DNA of 48,320 nucleotides from Candidatus Blackburnbacteria bacterium. Lineage in GTDB: Bacteria > Patescibacteriota > Microgenomatia > UBA8517 > UBA10165. Of the stretch, positions 30,156 to 38,136 are shown one piece after another (positions within the stretch are counted from its first letter, which is position 1; the number at the start of each line of letters is the position of its first letter). The translations under genes were made by a program, and so were the position numbers. Below the pieces are notes generated by a model. It ran no database searches. It had not been told where the DNA came from and saw only the letters and a list, made by a program, of their open reading frames with translations. Location: positions 178,257-226,576 of the forward strand of contig JACPEJ010000001.1 in assembly GCA_016183565.1 (NCBI GenBank), given 5' to 3'.

Positions 30156-30419
30156 ATGTTGACTTTTCCTAAGACTACTTCTGCTCGAGAAATTCAGCGG
30201 AATTATAGAAAGATCTTTGATCGTGTTAAGAAAACAAAGGAGCCTGTGGTTGTTATGCGGAACAATAAACCGGAAGTGGTAATTGTTAATTACAAAAAGC
30301 TTGAAGAGATGGAGGCTTTAGATTCGGTCTTTAGGAGTGTAGAACAGATAAAAAAAGGCGAGGCGAAGCTGTTGAAGGGTTCGTTGGTCGATCTCTGGCA
30401 TGAAGCCCAAAAAGGTTAA
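30156..30419 (+). CDS. Phd/YefM-family antitoxin
   Basis: This 87-aa protein has FPKTTSAREIQRNYRKIFDRVKKTKEPVVVMRNNKPEVVIVNYKKLEEMEAL, the Phd/YefM DNA-binding and dimerisation domain (S-A-R-E-I-x-R-N-Y, P-V-V-V-M-x-x-N-K-P). The C-terminal part, which neutralises the toxin, is variable. The ATG at 30156 coincides with the predicted transcription start, so translation is probably leaderless. It overlaps the toxin gene by 20 nt. Confidence 0.88.
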   Translation: MLTFPKTTSAREIQRNYRKIFDRVKKTKEPVVVMRNNKPEVVIVNYKKLEEMEALDSVFRSVEQIKKGEAKLLKGSLVDLWHEAQKG

Positions 30420-30663
30420 CTATTCCCCGGGGTTTGTGAAATCTCTGGCCAAGTTTCCTAAAAGTCAATTAAGGAATTTAGCTACAAAAGAGGAAATATT
30501 TAGGGAAAACCTTTTTGACCCTAGGTTAAAAACCCATAAATTGAAAGGAAGGCTTGAGGGCTTCTACTCTTTCTCAATCTCGTATCACTGGCGAATTGTC
30601 TTTCATTTTGAAGGAGATGAGGTTTTCTTTGATGCTGCAGGGACACATTCCATTTACAAATAG
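30400..30663 (+). CDS. RelE/ParE-superfamily toxin
   Basis: This 87-aa protein has VNYSPGFVKSLAKFPKSQLRNLATKEEIFRENLFDPRLKTHKLKGRLEGFYSFSISYHWRIVFHFEGDEVFFDAAGTHSIYK. The DPRLKTHKLKG-x-x-x-G-x-x-S-x-x-x-x-x-R-I-V-F pattern and the final G-T-H-x-I-Y-K are typical of RelE/YafQ-type mRNA interferases. It overlaps the upstream antitoxin gene. Catalytic residues cannot be assigned with certainty, but the Arg and the terminal His/Tyr are present. Confidence 0.85.
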   Translation: MKPKKVNYSPGFVKSLAKFPKSQLRNLATKEEIFRENLFDPRLKTHKLKGRLEGFYSFSISYHWRIVFHFEGDEVFFDAAGTHSIYK

Positions 30664-30685
30664 TTTAAATTTAGCAAAATTGCGG

Positions 30686-30691
30686 TAGAAT
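30686..30691 (+). promoter_or_regulatory. -10 element of alaS
   Basis: TAGAAT lies 6 nt before the alaS ATG. No strong -35 is seen in the AT-rich DNA upstream. Confidence 0.4.
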
Positions 30692-30697
30692 AGCTTC

Positions 30698-32509
30698 ATG
30701 ACTTCAGATGAACTTCGGGAACGATATATAAAGTTTTTTGTAGAGCGGGGGCATGTGCAAATTCCTTCTGCTCCTTTGGTTTTAGAAAATGATCCGTCTA
30801 CGCTTTTTACTTCTTCCGGCATGCAGCCACTCGTGCCTTACTTAAAAGGCGAGCAGGAGCATCCTGCTGGTAGACGCTTGACTAATTCTCAACCCTGCTT
30901 TCGTGCCGAGGATATAGAAGAAGTTGGTGACAATCGTCACACAACTTTCTTTGAAATGCTGGGCAATTGGTCGCTCGGAGATTACTTCAAGAAAGAGCAA
31001 CTTACTTGGTTCTGGGAATTTTTAACAAAAGAACTAAACCTTCCTAAAGAAAAACTGTATGTTTCAGTCTTTGAAGGAACTGATCAAGTTTCGCGGGATA
31101 ACGAGACATGCGAGATTTGGGAATCCTTAGCTGTTTCTAAAGACCATATTTACTTTTACGGTGCTGAAAAAAATTGGTGGTCTCGTTCAGGACCTCCTGA
31201 GAACATGGTTCCAGGCGACATTGGTGGGCCAGACTCCGAAGTTTTCTATGATCTTGGAGCCGAATTAGGACTTCACGAGAATTCTCATTGGAAGGGCAAG
31301 GACTGCCATCCTAATTGTGAGTGTGGACGCTTTGTGGAAATAGGTAATTCTGTGTTTATTTCCTACAAAAAGAAAGAAGATGGATCTTTAGAAGAATTAC
31401 CACAAAAAAATGTTGATTTTGGAGGGGGGCTAGAAAGATTAGTGGCAGTGGTCAATAATCAACCTGATGTCTTTAAAACAGACTTGTTATGGCCAATTGT
31501 CGAGGCAATCTGTGCTGAATTGAGCATAGATACAGAGATAGAATATGGGAAAGATCAAACCACGGATCAAGTAATAAGGGTAATCGCAGACCACATGAGG
31601 GCTGCTGTGTTTCTTGTAAGAGATGGGGTAACTCCTTCGAATAAAATACAAGGCTATCTTTTAAGAAGACTGATCCGACGGTCAGCTGTCAAGTTCACAT
31701 CCCTAGGGGGCATGCTTGGAATGCTAAATAAGATGACTGCGCCGGTCCTCAACGCTTATGACAACACTGATTATTTGCAAAAATCAGAAGGTAAGGTGCA
31801 AAAAGTAATATATGATGAACTGGAAAGGTTCAGGATAACCCTTGATCAAGGATTAGAGGAATTTAACAAACGAAAACATATAGATGGCAAAATAGCCTTT
31901 GATTTGTATCAGACTTACGGTTTCCCATTAGAGCTTACGGAAGAGTTGGCTAGGGACCGTGGTTTAAAAATCAACAGAAGAGAGTTTTCCAAAGAATTTG
32001 AAAAGCACAAAGAACTTTCGCGAACTGCTTCTGCGGGCATGTTTCGAGGAGGCTTGGCATCCACAGGTGAAGCTGAAACTAAATATCACACCGTGACCCA
32101 TTTATTGCATCAGGCTCTGCGGGAGGTTTTAGGTAATCATGTTATCCAAAAAGGAAGCAATATAACTTTCGAACGGCTTAGGTTTGATTTTTCGCATTCA
32201 GAAAAACTTGCAAAAGAGGAGATAAGGAAAGTTGAAGACTTGGTGAATGAACAAATAGAAAAAGGCTTATCTGTTTCTTGTGAGGAAATGGATAAAGAGG
32301 AAGCGCTTAAAGGTGGAGCAATTGGGGCTTTTGGTGAGCGGTATGGAGATAGGGTTAAAGTGTATACCATCGGAGAGCCTCCTTTCAGTCGGGAGGTTTG
32401 TGGAGGGCCGCATGTTCTTAACACAAGCGAGATTGGGCGTGTTACAATAAGAAAAGAGGGGTCGGCTGGGGCTGGAGTGAGAAGGATATATGCGATCATT
32501 GATGGTTAG
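30698..32509 (+). CDS. alaS: Alanyl-tRNA synthetase, short form
   Basis: This 603-aa enzyme charges tRNA-Ala. The class II catalytic core has FTSSGMQPLVPYLKGEQEHPAGRRLTNSQPCFRAEDIEEVGDNRHTTFFEMLGNWSLGDYFKKE (about residues 38-110) and NVDFGGGLERLVAVV. The tRNA recognition region includes DGVTPSNKIQGYLLRRLIRRS. The editing domain is present with HTVTH (about 463) and CGGPH (about 567), the zinc/editing residues. The protein ends just after the editing domain, so the oligomerisation and C-Ala (DHHA1) parts of the ~870-aa bacterial enzyme are absent. Start ATG 30698, predicted leaderless. Confidence 0.97.
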   Translation: MTSDELRERYIKFFVERGHVQIPSAPLVLENDPSTLFTSSGMQPLVPYLKGEQEHPAGRRLTNSQPCFRAEDIEEVGDNRHTTFFEMLGNWSLGDYFKKEQLTWFWEFLTKELNLPKEKLYVSVFEGTDQVSRDNETCEIWESLAVSKDHIYFYGAEKNWWSRSGPPENMVPGDIGGPDSEVFYDLGAELGLHENSHWKGKDCHPNCECGRFVEIGNSVFISYKKKEDGSLEELPQKNVDFGGGLERLVAVVNNQPDVFKTDLLWPIVEAICAELSIDTEIEYGKDQTTDQVIRVIADHMRAAVFLVRDGVTPSNKIQGYLLRRLIRRSAVKFTSLGGMLGMLNKMTAPVLNAYDNTDYLQKSEGKVQKVIYDELERFRITLDQGLEEFNKRKHIDGKIAFDLYQTYGFPLELTEELARDRGLKINRREFSKEFEKHKELSRTASAGMFRGGLASTGEAETKYHTVTHLLHQALREVLGNHVIQKGSNITFERLRFDFSHSEKLAKEEIRKVEDLVNEQIEKGLSVSCEEMDKEEALKGGAIGAFGERYGDRVKVYTIGEPPFSREVCGGPHVLNTSEIGRVTIRKEGSAGAGVRRIYAIIDG

Positions 32510-32519
32510 TTTATAATAG

Positions 32520-32650
32520 TAGTCTTGTTAGAAAATTTGTAATTTGTAATTTTTAATTTTTATTCAATTTTTAATGTTTTAATTTTAAAAAATTTAGACA
32601 TTTGGATTTGATTAAAAATTTTAAATTTAAAATTGAAAATTGTGTAAGTT
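32520..32650. repeat. AT-rich imperfect palindromic spacer
   Basis: About 130 bp made almost only of A and T, with repeated AATTTTTAATTTTTATTCAA-like words on the left and complementary AAAATTGAAAATT-like words on the right. No gene or clear promoter is seen. It resembles the spacers at 22477 and 47620. Confidence 0.7.
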
Positions 32651-34906
32651 ATGGATCTGCCAAAAATTTTCCAGAAAAGTAAAGATGAAGTTGTTGAGTA
32701 CTTCTGGAGCATAGTAATTTGCAAGTCTTGGGTTGATAGTGGTATTTGGTGTGTAACCGGAGAGAATGCAAAGGTTGTTAGCCGGGGTGGGGCTTTTTCT
32801 TGGCAACAGGGCAATCCGGAATCATTAGTTGAGGCTACTGACAGTTCTCTTTCTGCTGCAGCTTCCTATTTAGAAGAAGATCAAGGTGAGCCTTTGAAAG
32901 TTGTTTTTGGACTTCCTCCTTCTTGGACTGAAGATGGCTCAATAAAAGAGTCGTGTTTGAGTATATTGCGCAAGCTTTCTCGTGAGCTTGAGCTTACGCC
33001 TGCGGGGTTTGTAGTTTTACCGGATGCTATTACTCATCTTCTGAAGGCTCGTGAAGGTGCTCCTCCGAGTGTAATTTTTGTTGGGCTTTTTGAGGATACG
33101 ATTGATGTAACTATTTCACAAAGCGGGACGGTTTTAGGAACTGCTGAAGTTGCAAGAAGTATGTCTTTGGGAGCTGATATAGCTGAGGGTTTGGCGCGTC
33201 TCCCATCGGCTTATCAATATCCAACGAGGATACTTCTTTATAATCATAGGAGTGTTGACTTGGAGGGGGCTAGGCAGGAGCTTCTTAACGTTGACTGGGC
33301 AAATTCTGGGGTTACTTTTTTGCACACTCCGAAGGTTGAGGTTTTGTCTGAGGACGTAGGAGTTTTGGCTGTTTCATTGGCAGGAGCTTCGGAAGTTGGT
33401 CAAGCGAAGGGGATTATGGGGGGAGGGGGAGATACAAAAGATACAGAAACAGAAAAAGCGGAAGAGGTGGTTGGGGAGGGGGTTCCGCAAATAGTTTCAG
33501 AGGAATTGGGTTTTGTTAAAGATGCTGACATAGCAGAGCAGGATGTAGATGCAGATTCGACTAGCTCACTGCAAGCAGATTCGACTAGCTCACTGCAAGC
33601 AGATTCGACTAGCTCACTGCAAGCAGATTCGACTAGCACTTCGGCTGTGAGCTCAGTGCCGAACGGCTCACTGCAAGAGGTTATTGAGAGCAAAGAGGAA
33701 AATAAAGTGGATTTTGGGTTTCTTCCTAATATATTGGGTGTATTTGGAAAAGTTTTCCATTTGGGTAAACTTCGTTTTGTAGTTTTGGGGGTGGGTGTCA
33801 TTTTGTTGTTTGTTCTGGGTGTGTTTGTATATTGGTATTTGCCTAAGGCGCGTGTGATAGTATTTGTTGCGCCGAAAAAGCTTGAGAAAACCCTAGAGTT
33901 TAAGGTTAAAGTGGGGTTGTCCAGTGTTGATGTTGAACAAAAAGAGGTTCCGGGTAAGGTTTTGGGGGTGCAGGTTTCTGCAGAAAAGCAAAAGAGCGTG
34001 ACAGGAACGAAACGCGTTGGAGAAAAAGCAAAAGGTGAGGTTACAGTTTATCGAGTTGGTCAGTCAGTAACATTGCCTTCGGGGACAGTGCTTTCGTCTC
34101 CAAATGGTTTGAAGTTCACTCTTAATGAGGATGTGAAGGTTGCAAGTGGAAGTGCGGGTCCGGACTCGTTGGGTAAGAACATTACTCCTGCAAGGGTGAC
34201 GGCTTTGAATGTAGGGGCCGAATATAACCTTTCTTCTGGTGTGTCTTTTAAGATTGGTAACTTTTCGACTGATACAACAACAGCGAAAAATACTTCAGAG
34301 TTTACTGGAGGTACAAGTAGGGATGTTTCTGCGGTGTCTTCCCAGGACAAGGCTGATTTAGAGAAGGAAGTCAAAGAGGAAATTAAAAATCAGGCTATGG
34401 AGAGGGCAAAGAGTCAAGTGGGGAGTGAGGAAATTTTGATTGGGGATCGGGGATCGATAACTATCGGTAAACAGGAGTTTAGTAGTCAAGTTGGTGAAGA
34501 AGCGGATACTCTTTCAGTAACAACAACTGCTACTGTGCGTTTTACAGTTGTTTCTAAAGAGCATATCCAAAAGCTCTTAGTGAGCCAAATGGAGAAGGAG
34601 GTGCCTCAAGAATTTGGATTTGTGCCAGACCGGATTACTACTGAAATAACTGCAGTTGCTTCCAAGGATGACAAAGAAGAGAAAAGGTTCAAAGTGCAAG
34701 GTACTGCGAACCTTTTGCCTGCAGTTTCTTCAGACAATCTTATAAAAGAAATAGCTGGCAAATCTCTTGATGCTGCCAAGGAAAGATTGTCCAAGACGCC
34801 GGGGTATACCAGGGCACAAATCACCTTCACCTCAAAGCTTCCGATAACAGGTAGTTTGCCACGGCCTACCAAAAACATCACAGTTGATATTGTTGCTGAG
34901 CAATGA
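32651..34906 (+). CDS. Large bitopic envelope protein: PilM/actin-like N-terminus and Baseplate-J-like exterior
   Basis: This 751-aa protein begins with an N-terminal part (about 1-250) that resembles an ASKHA (PilM/FtsA-like) domain: LKVVFGLPPSWTEDGSIKESCLSILRKL, PPSVIFVGLFEDTIDVTISQSGTVLGTAEVARSMSLGADIAEGLARL. A disordered linker with four ADSTSSLQ-type repeats follows (residues about 300-333). One membrane span is at about 374-396 (LRFVVLGVGVILLFVLGVFVYWYL). The exterior has a Baseplate-J-like stretch (GTKRVGEKAKGEVTVYRVGQSVTLPSGTVLSSPNGLKFTLNEDV, VTALNVGAEYNLSSGVSFKIGNF) and two more beta-rich domains. It overlaps the sortase gene by 4 nt (ATGA), so the two are probably made together. Role: envelope or pilus scaffold, inferred. 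Confidence 0.7.
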   Translation: MDLPKIFQKSKDEVVEYFWSIVICKSWVDSGIWCVTGENAKVVSRGGAFSWQQGNPESLVEATDSSLSAAASYLEEDQGEPLKVVFGLPPSWTEDGSIKESCLSILRKLSRELELTPAGFVVLPDAITHLLKAREGAPPSVIFVGLFEDTIDVTISQSGTVLGTAEVARSMSLGADIAEGLARLPSAYQYPTRILLYNHRSVDLEGARQELLNVDWANSGVTFLHTPKVEVLSEDVGVLAVSLAGASEVGQAKGIMGGGGDTKDTETEKAEEVVGEGVPQIVSEELGFVKDADIAEQDVDADSTSSLQADSTSSLQADSTSSLQADSTSTSAVSSVPNGSLQEVIESKEENKVDFGFLPNILGVFGKVFHLGKLRFVVLGVGVILLFVLGVFVYWYLPKARVIVFVAPKKLEKTLEFKVKVGLSSVDVEQKEVPGKVLGVQVSAEKQKSVTGTKRVGEKAKGEVTVYRVGQSVTLPSGTVLSSPNGLKFTLNEDVKVASGSAGPDSLGKNITPARVTALNVGAEYNLSSGVSFKIGNFSTDTTTAKNTSEFTGGTSRDVSAVSSQDKADLEKEVKEEIKNQAMERAKSQVGSEEILIGDRGSITIGKQEFSSQVGEEADTLSVTTTATVRFTVVSKEHIQKLLVSQMEKEVPQEFGFVPDRITTEITAVASKDDKEEKRFKVQGTANLLPAVSSDNLIKEIAGKSLDAAKERLSKTPGYTRAQITFTSKLPITGSLPRPTKNITVDIVAEQ
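33551..33640 (+). repeat. 24-bp tandem repeat (3.75 copies) with CTAG core
   Basis: Units start at 33551, 33575, 33599 and 33623 (last one partial): GCAGATTCGACTAGCTCACT plus GCAA. Each adds ADSTSSLQ. The TTCGACTAGCTCA core is shared with the repeat at 21050-21075. Shortly downstream GTGAGC and GCTCAC (about 33649-33672) can form a hairpin. Confidence 0.95.
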
Positions 34907-35571
34907 AGAAAAGAATATTAAAAGCGGTTTCTTTAGTTTTTATATCTATTGGTGTTTTGTTAACACTGAATGCTGGGTTGCCTATTATCAAATACGAGCT
35001 GTTTTCTGCCCCAAAGCTTTCACGGGGCGAGTTTATTTCTCCTATCTCAAAAGAACAAGGACAGTTGAGCTCTCAAACTTCGGGTGATTTGGTACGCGCA
35101 AGTAACTGGTTTGTTGGTGCTCCAGAGCTTCCTGATGTTCCGTCAAAAGTGAAATATTACACAGTTTCTATACTAAAACTTAAGATAGAGGATGTAACAG
35201 CGGAGATTGGAGGAGACGATCTTTCCAAGAGTCTTGTTCATTACAAGGGTACAGCTTTGCCTGGGAAAAAAGGGAATGCTGTGGTTTTTGGGCATTCTAC
35301 ACTGCCTCAACTTTTTGATAGTAAGAATTATTTGACAATATTTTCTTATCTTCCGAGTCTTGCCAAAGGAGACAAAATTTTTGTTAACTATGATGGTATT
35401 AAATATACGTATCAGGTTTATGAGATGTTTGAGGTTAAACCTCAAAATATTGAGATTCTCGAGCAAACTTTCGATGATGCATATCTAACTCTTGTAACTT
35501 GTGTGCCGCCTGGTACATATCTTCGACGTCTTGTTGTAAAATCTCGTTTGGTACCACTGGGGAAAGGTTAG
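34903..35571 (+). CDS. Sortase family transpeptidase
   Basis: This 222-aa protein has an N-terminal signal anchor (residues 6-30: LKAVSLVFISIGVLLTLNAGLPII) and a sortase beta-barrel. The catalytic triad is visible as His in VVFGHSTLP, Cys in LTLVTCVPPG (T-L-x-T-C) and Arg in YLRRLVVKSRLV. It cleaves a sorting motif in secreted proteins and joins them to a nucleophile at the surface. Possible substrates in this window carry PxAG before a C-terminal membrane span (LPKAG at 538-1053, TPIAG at 2389-3432). It overlaps the envelope protein gene upstream by 4 nt and is followed by ruvX after 4 nt. Confidence 0.9.
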   Translation: MKKRILKAVSLVFISIGVLLTLNAGLPIIKYELFSAPKLSRGEFISPISKEQGQLSSQTSGDLVRASNWFVGAPELPDVPSKVKYYTVSILKLKIEDVTAEIGGDDLSKSLVHYKGTALPGKKGNAVVFGHSTLPQLFDSKNYLTIFSYLPSLAKGDKIFVNYDGIKYTYQVYEMFEVKPQNIEILEQTFDDAYLTLVTCVPPGTYLRRLVVKSRLVPLGKG

Positions 35572-35575
35572 AGTT

Positions 35576-35962
35576 ATGGTTATTCTCGGTATAGATTACG
35601 GACGCAGTAAACTAGGTGTTGCGATAAGCGAAGGGGGCTTTGCGGAACCTTTGGTTGTGGTGAAAACTGTTTCGGTTTCTCAAGCTGTCGAAAAGATAGG
35701 AAGGATTGTTCAGGAGGAGGGTGTAGAAAAGTTAGTTGTGGGGGTTTCTGAGGGTAGTATGGCTGAAGAAGAGGAACAATTTGTACAGAAGCTTCAGGGT
35801 GAACTTAAGGTTCCTGTGGAAACGTGGGATGAGACTCTAACAACACAAGATGCGCATGAGCTTTCGATAGAAGCGGGTGTTTCACGAAGGAAGCGTAGGA
35901 ATTTAGAGGATGCATTTGCGGCGGCGATTATGCTACAATCTTTTTTAGATTCCACGCGGTAG
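35576..35962 (+). CDS. ruvX: Putative pre-16S rRNA nuclease / Holliday junction resolvase RuvX (YqgF)
   Basis: This 128-aa protein has an RNase H-like fold: MVILGIDYGRSKLGVAIS (first catalytic Asp), a middle VEKLVVGVSEG, ETWDETLTTQDAHELSIEAGV and LEDAFAAAIMLQSFLDS (last Asp with A-A-x-x-L-Q-x-F-L). This is the YqgF pattern. E. coli YqgF takes part in 16S rRNA 5' maturation. The usual V-V-G-x-P-x-x-x-x-G is changed to VVGVSEGSM. It sits in an operon with sortase and mltG, and yqgF-mltG neighbourhood is common in bacteria. Confidence 0.92.
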   Translation: MVILGIDYGRSKLGVAISEGGFAEPLVVVKTVSVSQAVEKIGRIVQEEGVEKLVVGVSEGSMAEEEEQFVQKLQGELKVPVETWDETLTTQDAHELSIEAGVSRRKRRNLEDAFAAAIMLQSFLDSTR

Positions 35963-35966
35963 CAAT

Positions 35967-36194
35967 ATGGCACAGAAAGCAAGAATTCCAGGGGTATTTA
36001 AGAACGTTATAGCGCCAGTTCAAGCATGGCTTTTGTCTCAGGGTCGTTGTGTGGGTTGTGGTAGAGATATGTCTCAGGGGAAGAAAAGTAAGCATAAGGA
36101 TGGATTGGAGAAAATTGTTTGTGAGTGTGGTCGGATTTTTGTAAAAGACATTAAGAGTAGCAAGTATCGTAGAGCTTTGTTGGAAGAAGTGTGA
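35967..36194 (+). CDS. Small zinc-ribbon protein
   Basis: This 75-aa basic protein has CVGCGRDM (CxxC) and CECGRIFVKD (CxC), which could bind one zinc in a ribbon. I recognise no named family. The Lys-rich middle (GKKSKHKDGLEKI) suggests nucleic acid contact. It lies 4 nt after ruvX and 28 nt before mltG, probably in the same transcript. Confidence 0.65.
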   Translation: MAQKARIPGVFKNVIAPVQAWLLSQGRCVGCGRDMSQGKKSKHKDGLEKIVCECGRIFVKDIKSSKYRRALLEEV

Positions 36195-36222
36195 GCGTGT
36201 GGGTGCATGCGAATTTCCCCGA

Positions 36223-37221
36223 ATGAAAAAGTTTTTAATAATTCCTTTGTTCCTCGTTTTGTTTTTTTTATTTTTAGTAATTTGGTGGAGAAATGTTTCT
36301 TTTCCGGTTAATACCCGGGATTCTACCCCCCGCGACTTTTTGATTACAAAGGGGCAATCAACTTCTTCGATTGCAAAAAAGCTTGAAAAAGAAGGGTTAG
36401 TCAAAAGCGAATTTGCTTTTAGATTTTATGTTCAACTTACGGGTAGGGATAAAAAAATACCAGCTGGTGAATATAGGCTTTCTGCTAATTCGAGTTTACA
36501 GCAGTTAGTTGAGATTCTTTCAAAGGGTCCGCAGGAATTGTGGGTTACTGTTCCCGAGGGATTAAGACGGGAAGAAATAGCTGTGCGCACGATAAAAGCT
36601 TTGGGGTTAGAGGGAGAGAGAGCACAAGCTTTTTGGGAAGGTTTTATTGAGGCTTCTAGTGGAAAGGAAGGTTTTCTTTTCCCAGATACCTATTTGTTTG
36701 CAAGAGACATTAAGCCCGAGTTGGTAGTTAGCAAGTTACGCTCTACTTTTGATTCTAGAGTGAATGGCGAAATGCTCTCGGATTTGGCTAAAAGTGGAAA
36801 AACTATTAACGAAGTTATAATACTTGCGTCGTTGATTGAAAGGGAGGCAAGGGGAGATGAGGAGAGGCCTGTTGTTACAGGGATTTTGCTAAATCGAATA
36901 AAGATTGGTATGGCTCTTCAGGCTGATGCTAGCTTGCAGTACGTTACAGGTTCTGAAAGGTGTAGGAAAGATTGGTTAAGTTGTGATTGGTGGAAACCGC
37001 CAACTGCTGAGGATAAGACCAAGAGATCTGCTTATAACACATATACTAATACGGGCTTGCCGGCAGGGCCTATTTCCAATCCTGGTATTTCTTCAATAAA
37101 AGCAGCAATTTACCCGCAGGATACTTCTTATTTGTATTACCTTCATGATAACGATGGTAAAGTGCATTATGCCAAGACTTTAGAGGAGCACAATTCTAAT
37201 GTCTCCAGGTATCTCCGATAG
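36223..37221 (+). CDS. mltG: Endolytic peptidoglycan transglycosylase MltG
   Basis: This 332-aa protein has an N-terminal membrane anchor (residues 2-23: FLIIPLFLVLFFLFLVIWW), a LysM-like region (SIAKKLEKEGLVKSEFAFRFYV, IPAGEYRLSANSSLQQLVEILSKG), and the YceG catalytic domain. That domain has EVIILASLIEREARGDEERPVVTGILLNRIKIGMALQADASLQYVTG, with the catalytic Glu in SLIEREA. It ends with the typical YNTYTNTGLPAGPISNPGISSIKAAIYPQDTSYLYYLHDNDGKVHYAKTLEEHNSNVSRYL. It cuts nascent glycan strands and sets chain length. ATG 36223 is preferred to the GTG at 36199. A diverged second copy of its last codons lies at 38604-38666. Confidence 0.95.
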   Translation: MKKFLIIPLFLVLFFLFLVIWWRNVSFPVNTRDSTPRDFLITKGQSTSSIAKKLEKEGLVKSEFAFRFYVQLTGRDKKIPAGEYRLSANSSLQQLVEILSKGPQELWVTVPEGLRREEIAVRTIKALGLEGERAQAFWEGFIEASSGKEGFLFPDTYLFARDIKPELVVSKLRSTFDSRVNGEMLSDLAKSGKTINEVIILASLIEREARGDEERPVVTGILLNRIKIGMALQADASLQYVTGSERCRKDWLSCDWWKPPTAEDKTKRSAYNTYTNTGLPAGPISNPGISSIKAAIYPQDTSYLYYLHDNDGKVHYAKTLEEHNSNVSRYLR

Positions 37222-37315
37222 TTTTCTGTTTGGCTTCCATCTTAAAGTATCAGCAGGTTAGTTTACGTAATACGGCTTCGAAAGAAAATCTTCAGCAAGA
37301 TACAATTCTAAATCG

Positions 37316-37744
37316 TTATTCCAAACTCTTTAAATACTGTAAATATTGAGCTGGGTTTAAAACAACAATCCCTAAATCCTCATTAATTTTTTGTCTTTGA
37401 AAATGTCTGATATTGTAAGTTAATAAAAACTTTGCTTTGGAACTTGCTGCCCCTGCTACAATATGGGTATCATCTATATCAGTTGTATATATTCTAAAAT
37501 CCTTTTTAATTCTTGATATTTCTTTTTTAAGTTTAATAACTTTAAGGTGTTTTTTAACTAGCGTTTGTAGCCGATTTTGATCTATTTTTAATCTTTTGAT
37601 AACTACCTCTAATTCTGTTTTAGAAATATTTGAAATTACAAAATTGGATTTTTGTTCGTTGAGAAGAAGATATGCTGCGCCTTTTTCAGAAAGAAGTGAG
37701 GAAATAACTACATCTGAATCAACAAAAACTTTTGTTTTCCTCAC
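37316..37744 (-). CDS. PIN-domain toxin-like ribonuclease
   Basis: This 142-aa protein has the first acidic residue in KVFVDSDVVISSLLS, the second in SKTELEVVIKRL and the third in DIDDTHIVAGAASSKAKFLLTYNIRHFQ. The usual fourth Asp (T-x-D) appears as Asn in TYNIRH. The fold is that of PIN-domain nucleases, many of which are VapC-like toxins. It overlaps the upstream helix-turn-helix gene by 4 nt, the classic TA layout. The loss of the fourth acidic residue is common in active and inactive PIN proteins alike, so activity is open. Confidence 0.82.
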   Translation of the reverse strand: MRKTKVFVDSDVVISSLLSEKGAAYLLLNEQKSNFVISNISKTELEVVIKRLKIDQNRLQTLVKKHLKVIKLKKEISRIKKDFRIYTTDIDDTHIVAGAASSKAKFLLTYNIRHFQRQKINEDLGIVVLNPAQYLQYLKSLE

Positions 37745-38007
37745 AAATCGGCTCTAATTTTCTTAAGCTCCCTTTGAACTTTGGCAAGATTTTTTAAATC
37801 CTCTTTTTGCGCTCTATACAAATCTTCGTCTAGACCCGTGAAGAGAAAAGAGAGGGAATTAGTAGGAATACGATAAACTTTACCTATTTTTTTAGCCACA
37901 ATTTCACCACGGCTGATTAATTGATAAACTGTATTTTTACTAAGTTGAAGCATACCAGCCACCTGTTCCGGAGTATAAGCTTTTGGCAAAACTTGACTAT
38001 TAATCAT
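37741..38007 (-). CDS. Helix-turn-helix (excisionase/MerR-like) antitoxin candidate
   Basis: This 88-aa protein has an N-terminal HTH_17-type domain: AYTPEQVAGMLQLSKNTVYQLISRGEIVAKKIGKVYRIPTNSLSFLF. The remainder is a charged helix (RAQKEDLKNLAKVQRELKKI) that could wrap a partner. It precedes and overlaps the PIN gene, so it is probably the antitoxin and autorepressor. The promoter upstream contains repeated TTGACAT motifs and TGAC-N7-GTCA. Confidence 0.82.
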   Translation of the reverse strand: MINSQVLPKAYTPEQVAGMLQLSKNTVYQLISRGEIVAKKIGKVYRIPTNSLSFLFTGLDEDLYRAQKEDLKNLAKVQRELKKIRADL

Positions 38008-38013
38008 AACTAC

Positions 38014-38052
38014 ATTGTACTAAGAATGACAAAACATGTCAATATATGTCAA
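38014..38052 (-). promoter_or_regulatory. Promoter/operator of the HTH-PIN module
   Basis: On the minus strand there is TTGACA (38037-38042), a 17-nt spacer and TACAAT (38014-38019), ending 6 nt before the ATG at 38007. A second TTGACA (38047-38052) and the inverted TGAC-AAAACAT-GTCA (38027-38041) overlap the -35, as expected for autoregulation. Confidence 0.7.
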
Positions 38053-38136
38053 TATTGTTAAGGGAAATCTAAAAAGATACATATAAACGAAATCTGAATT
38101 GATACACTCACTTCCTAAAGATGGGAGGTGAGAAAA

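Noticed and set aside
37222-37315. Gap between mltG and the PIN gene
   Set aside because: I looked for a terminator or small gene between these convergent genes and saw no convincing hairpin with a T-run.
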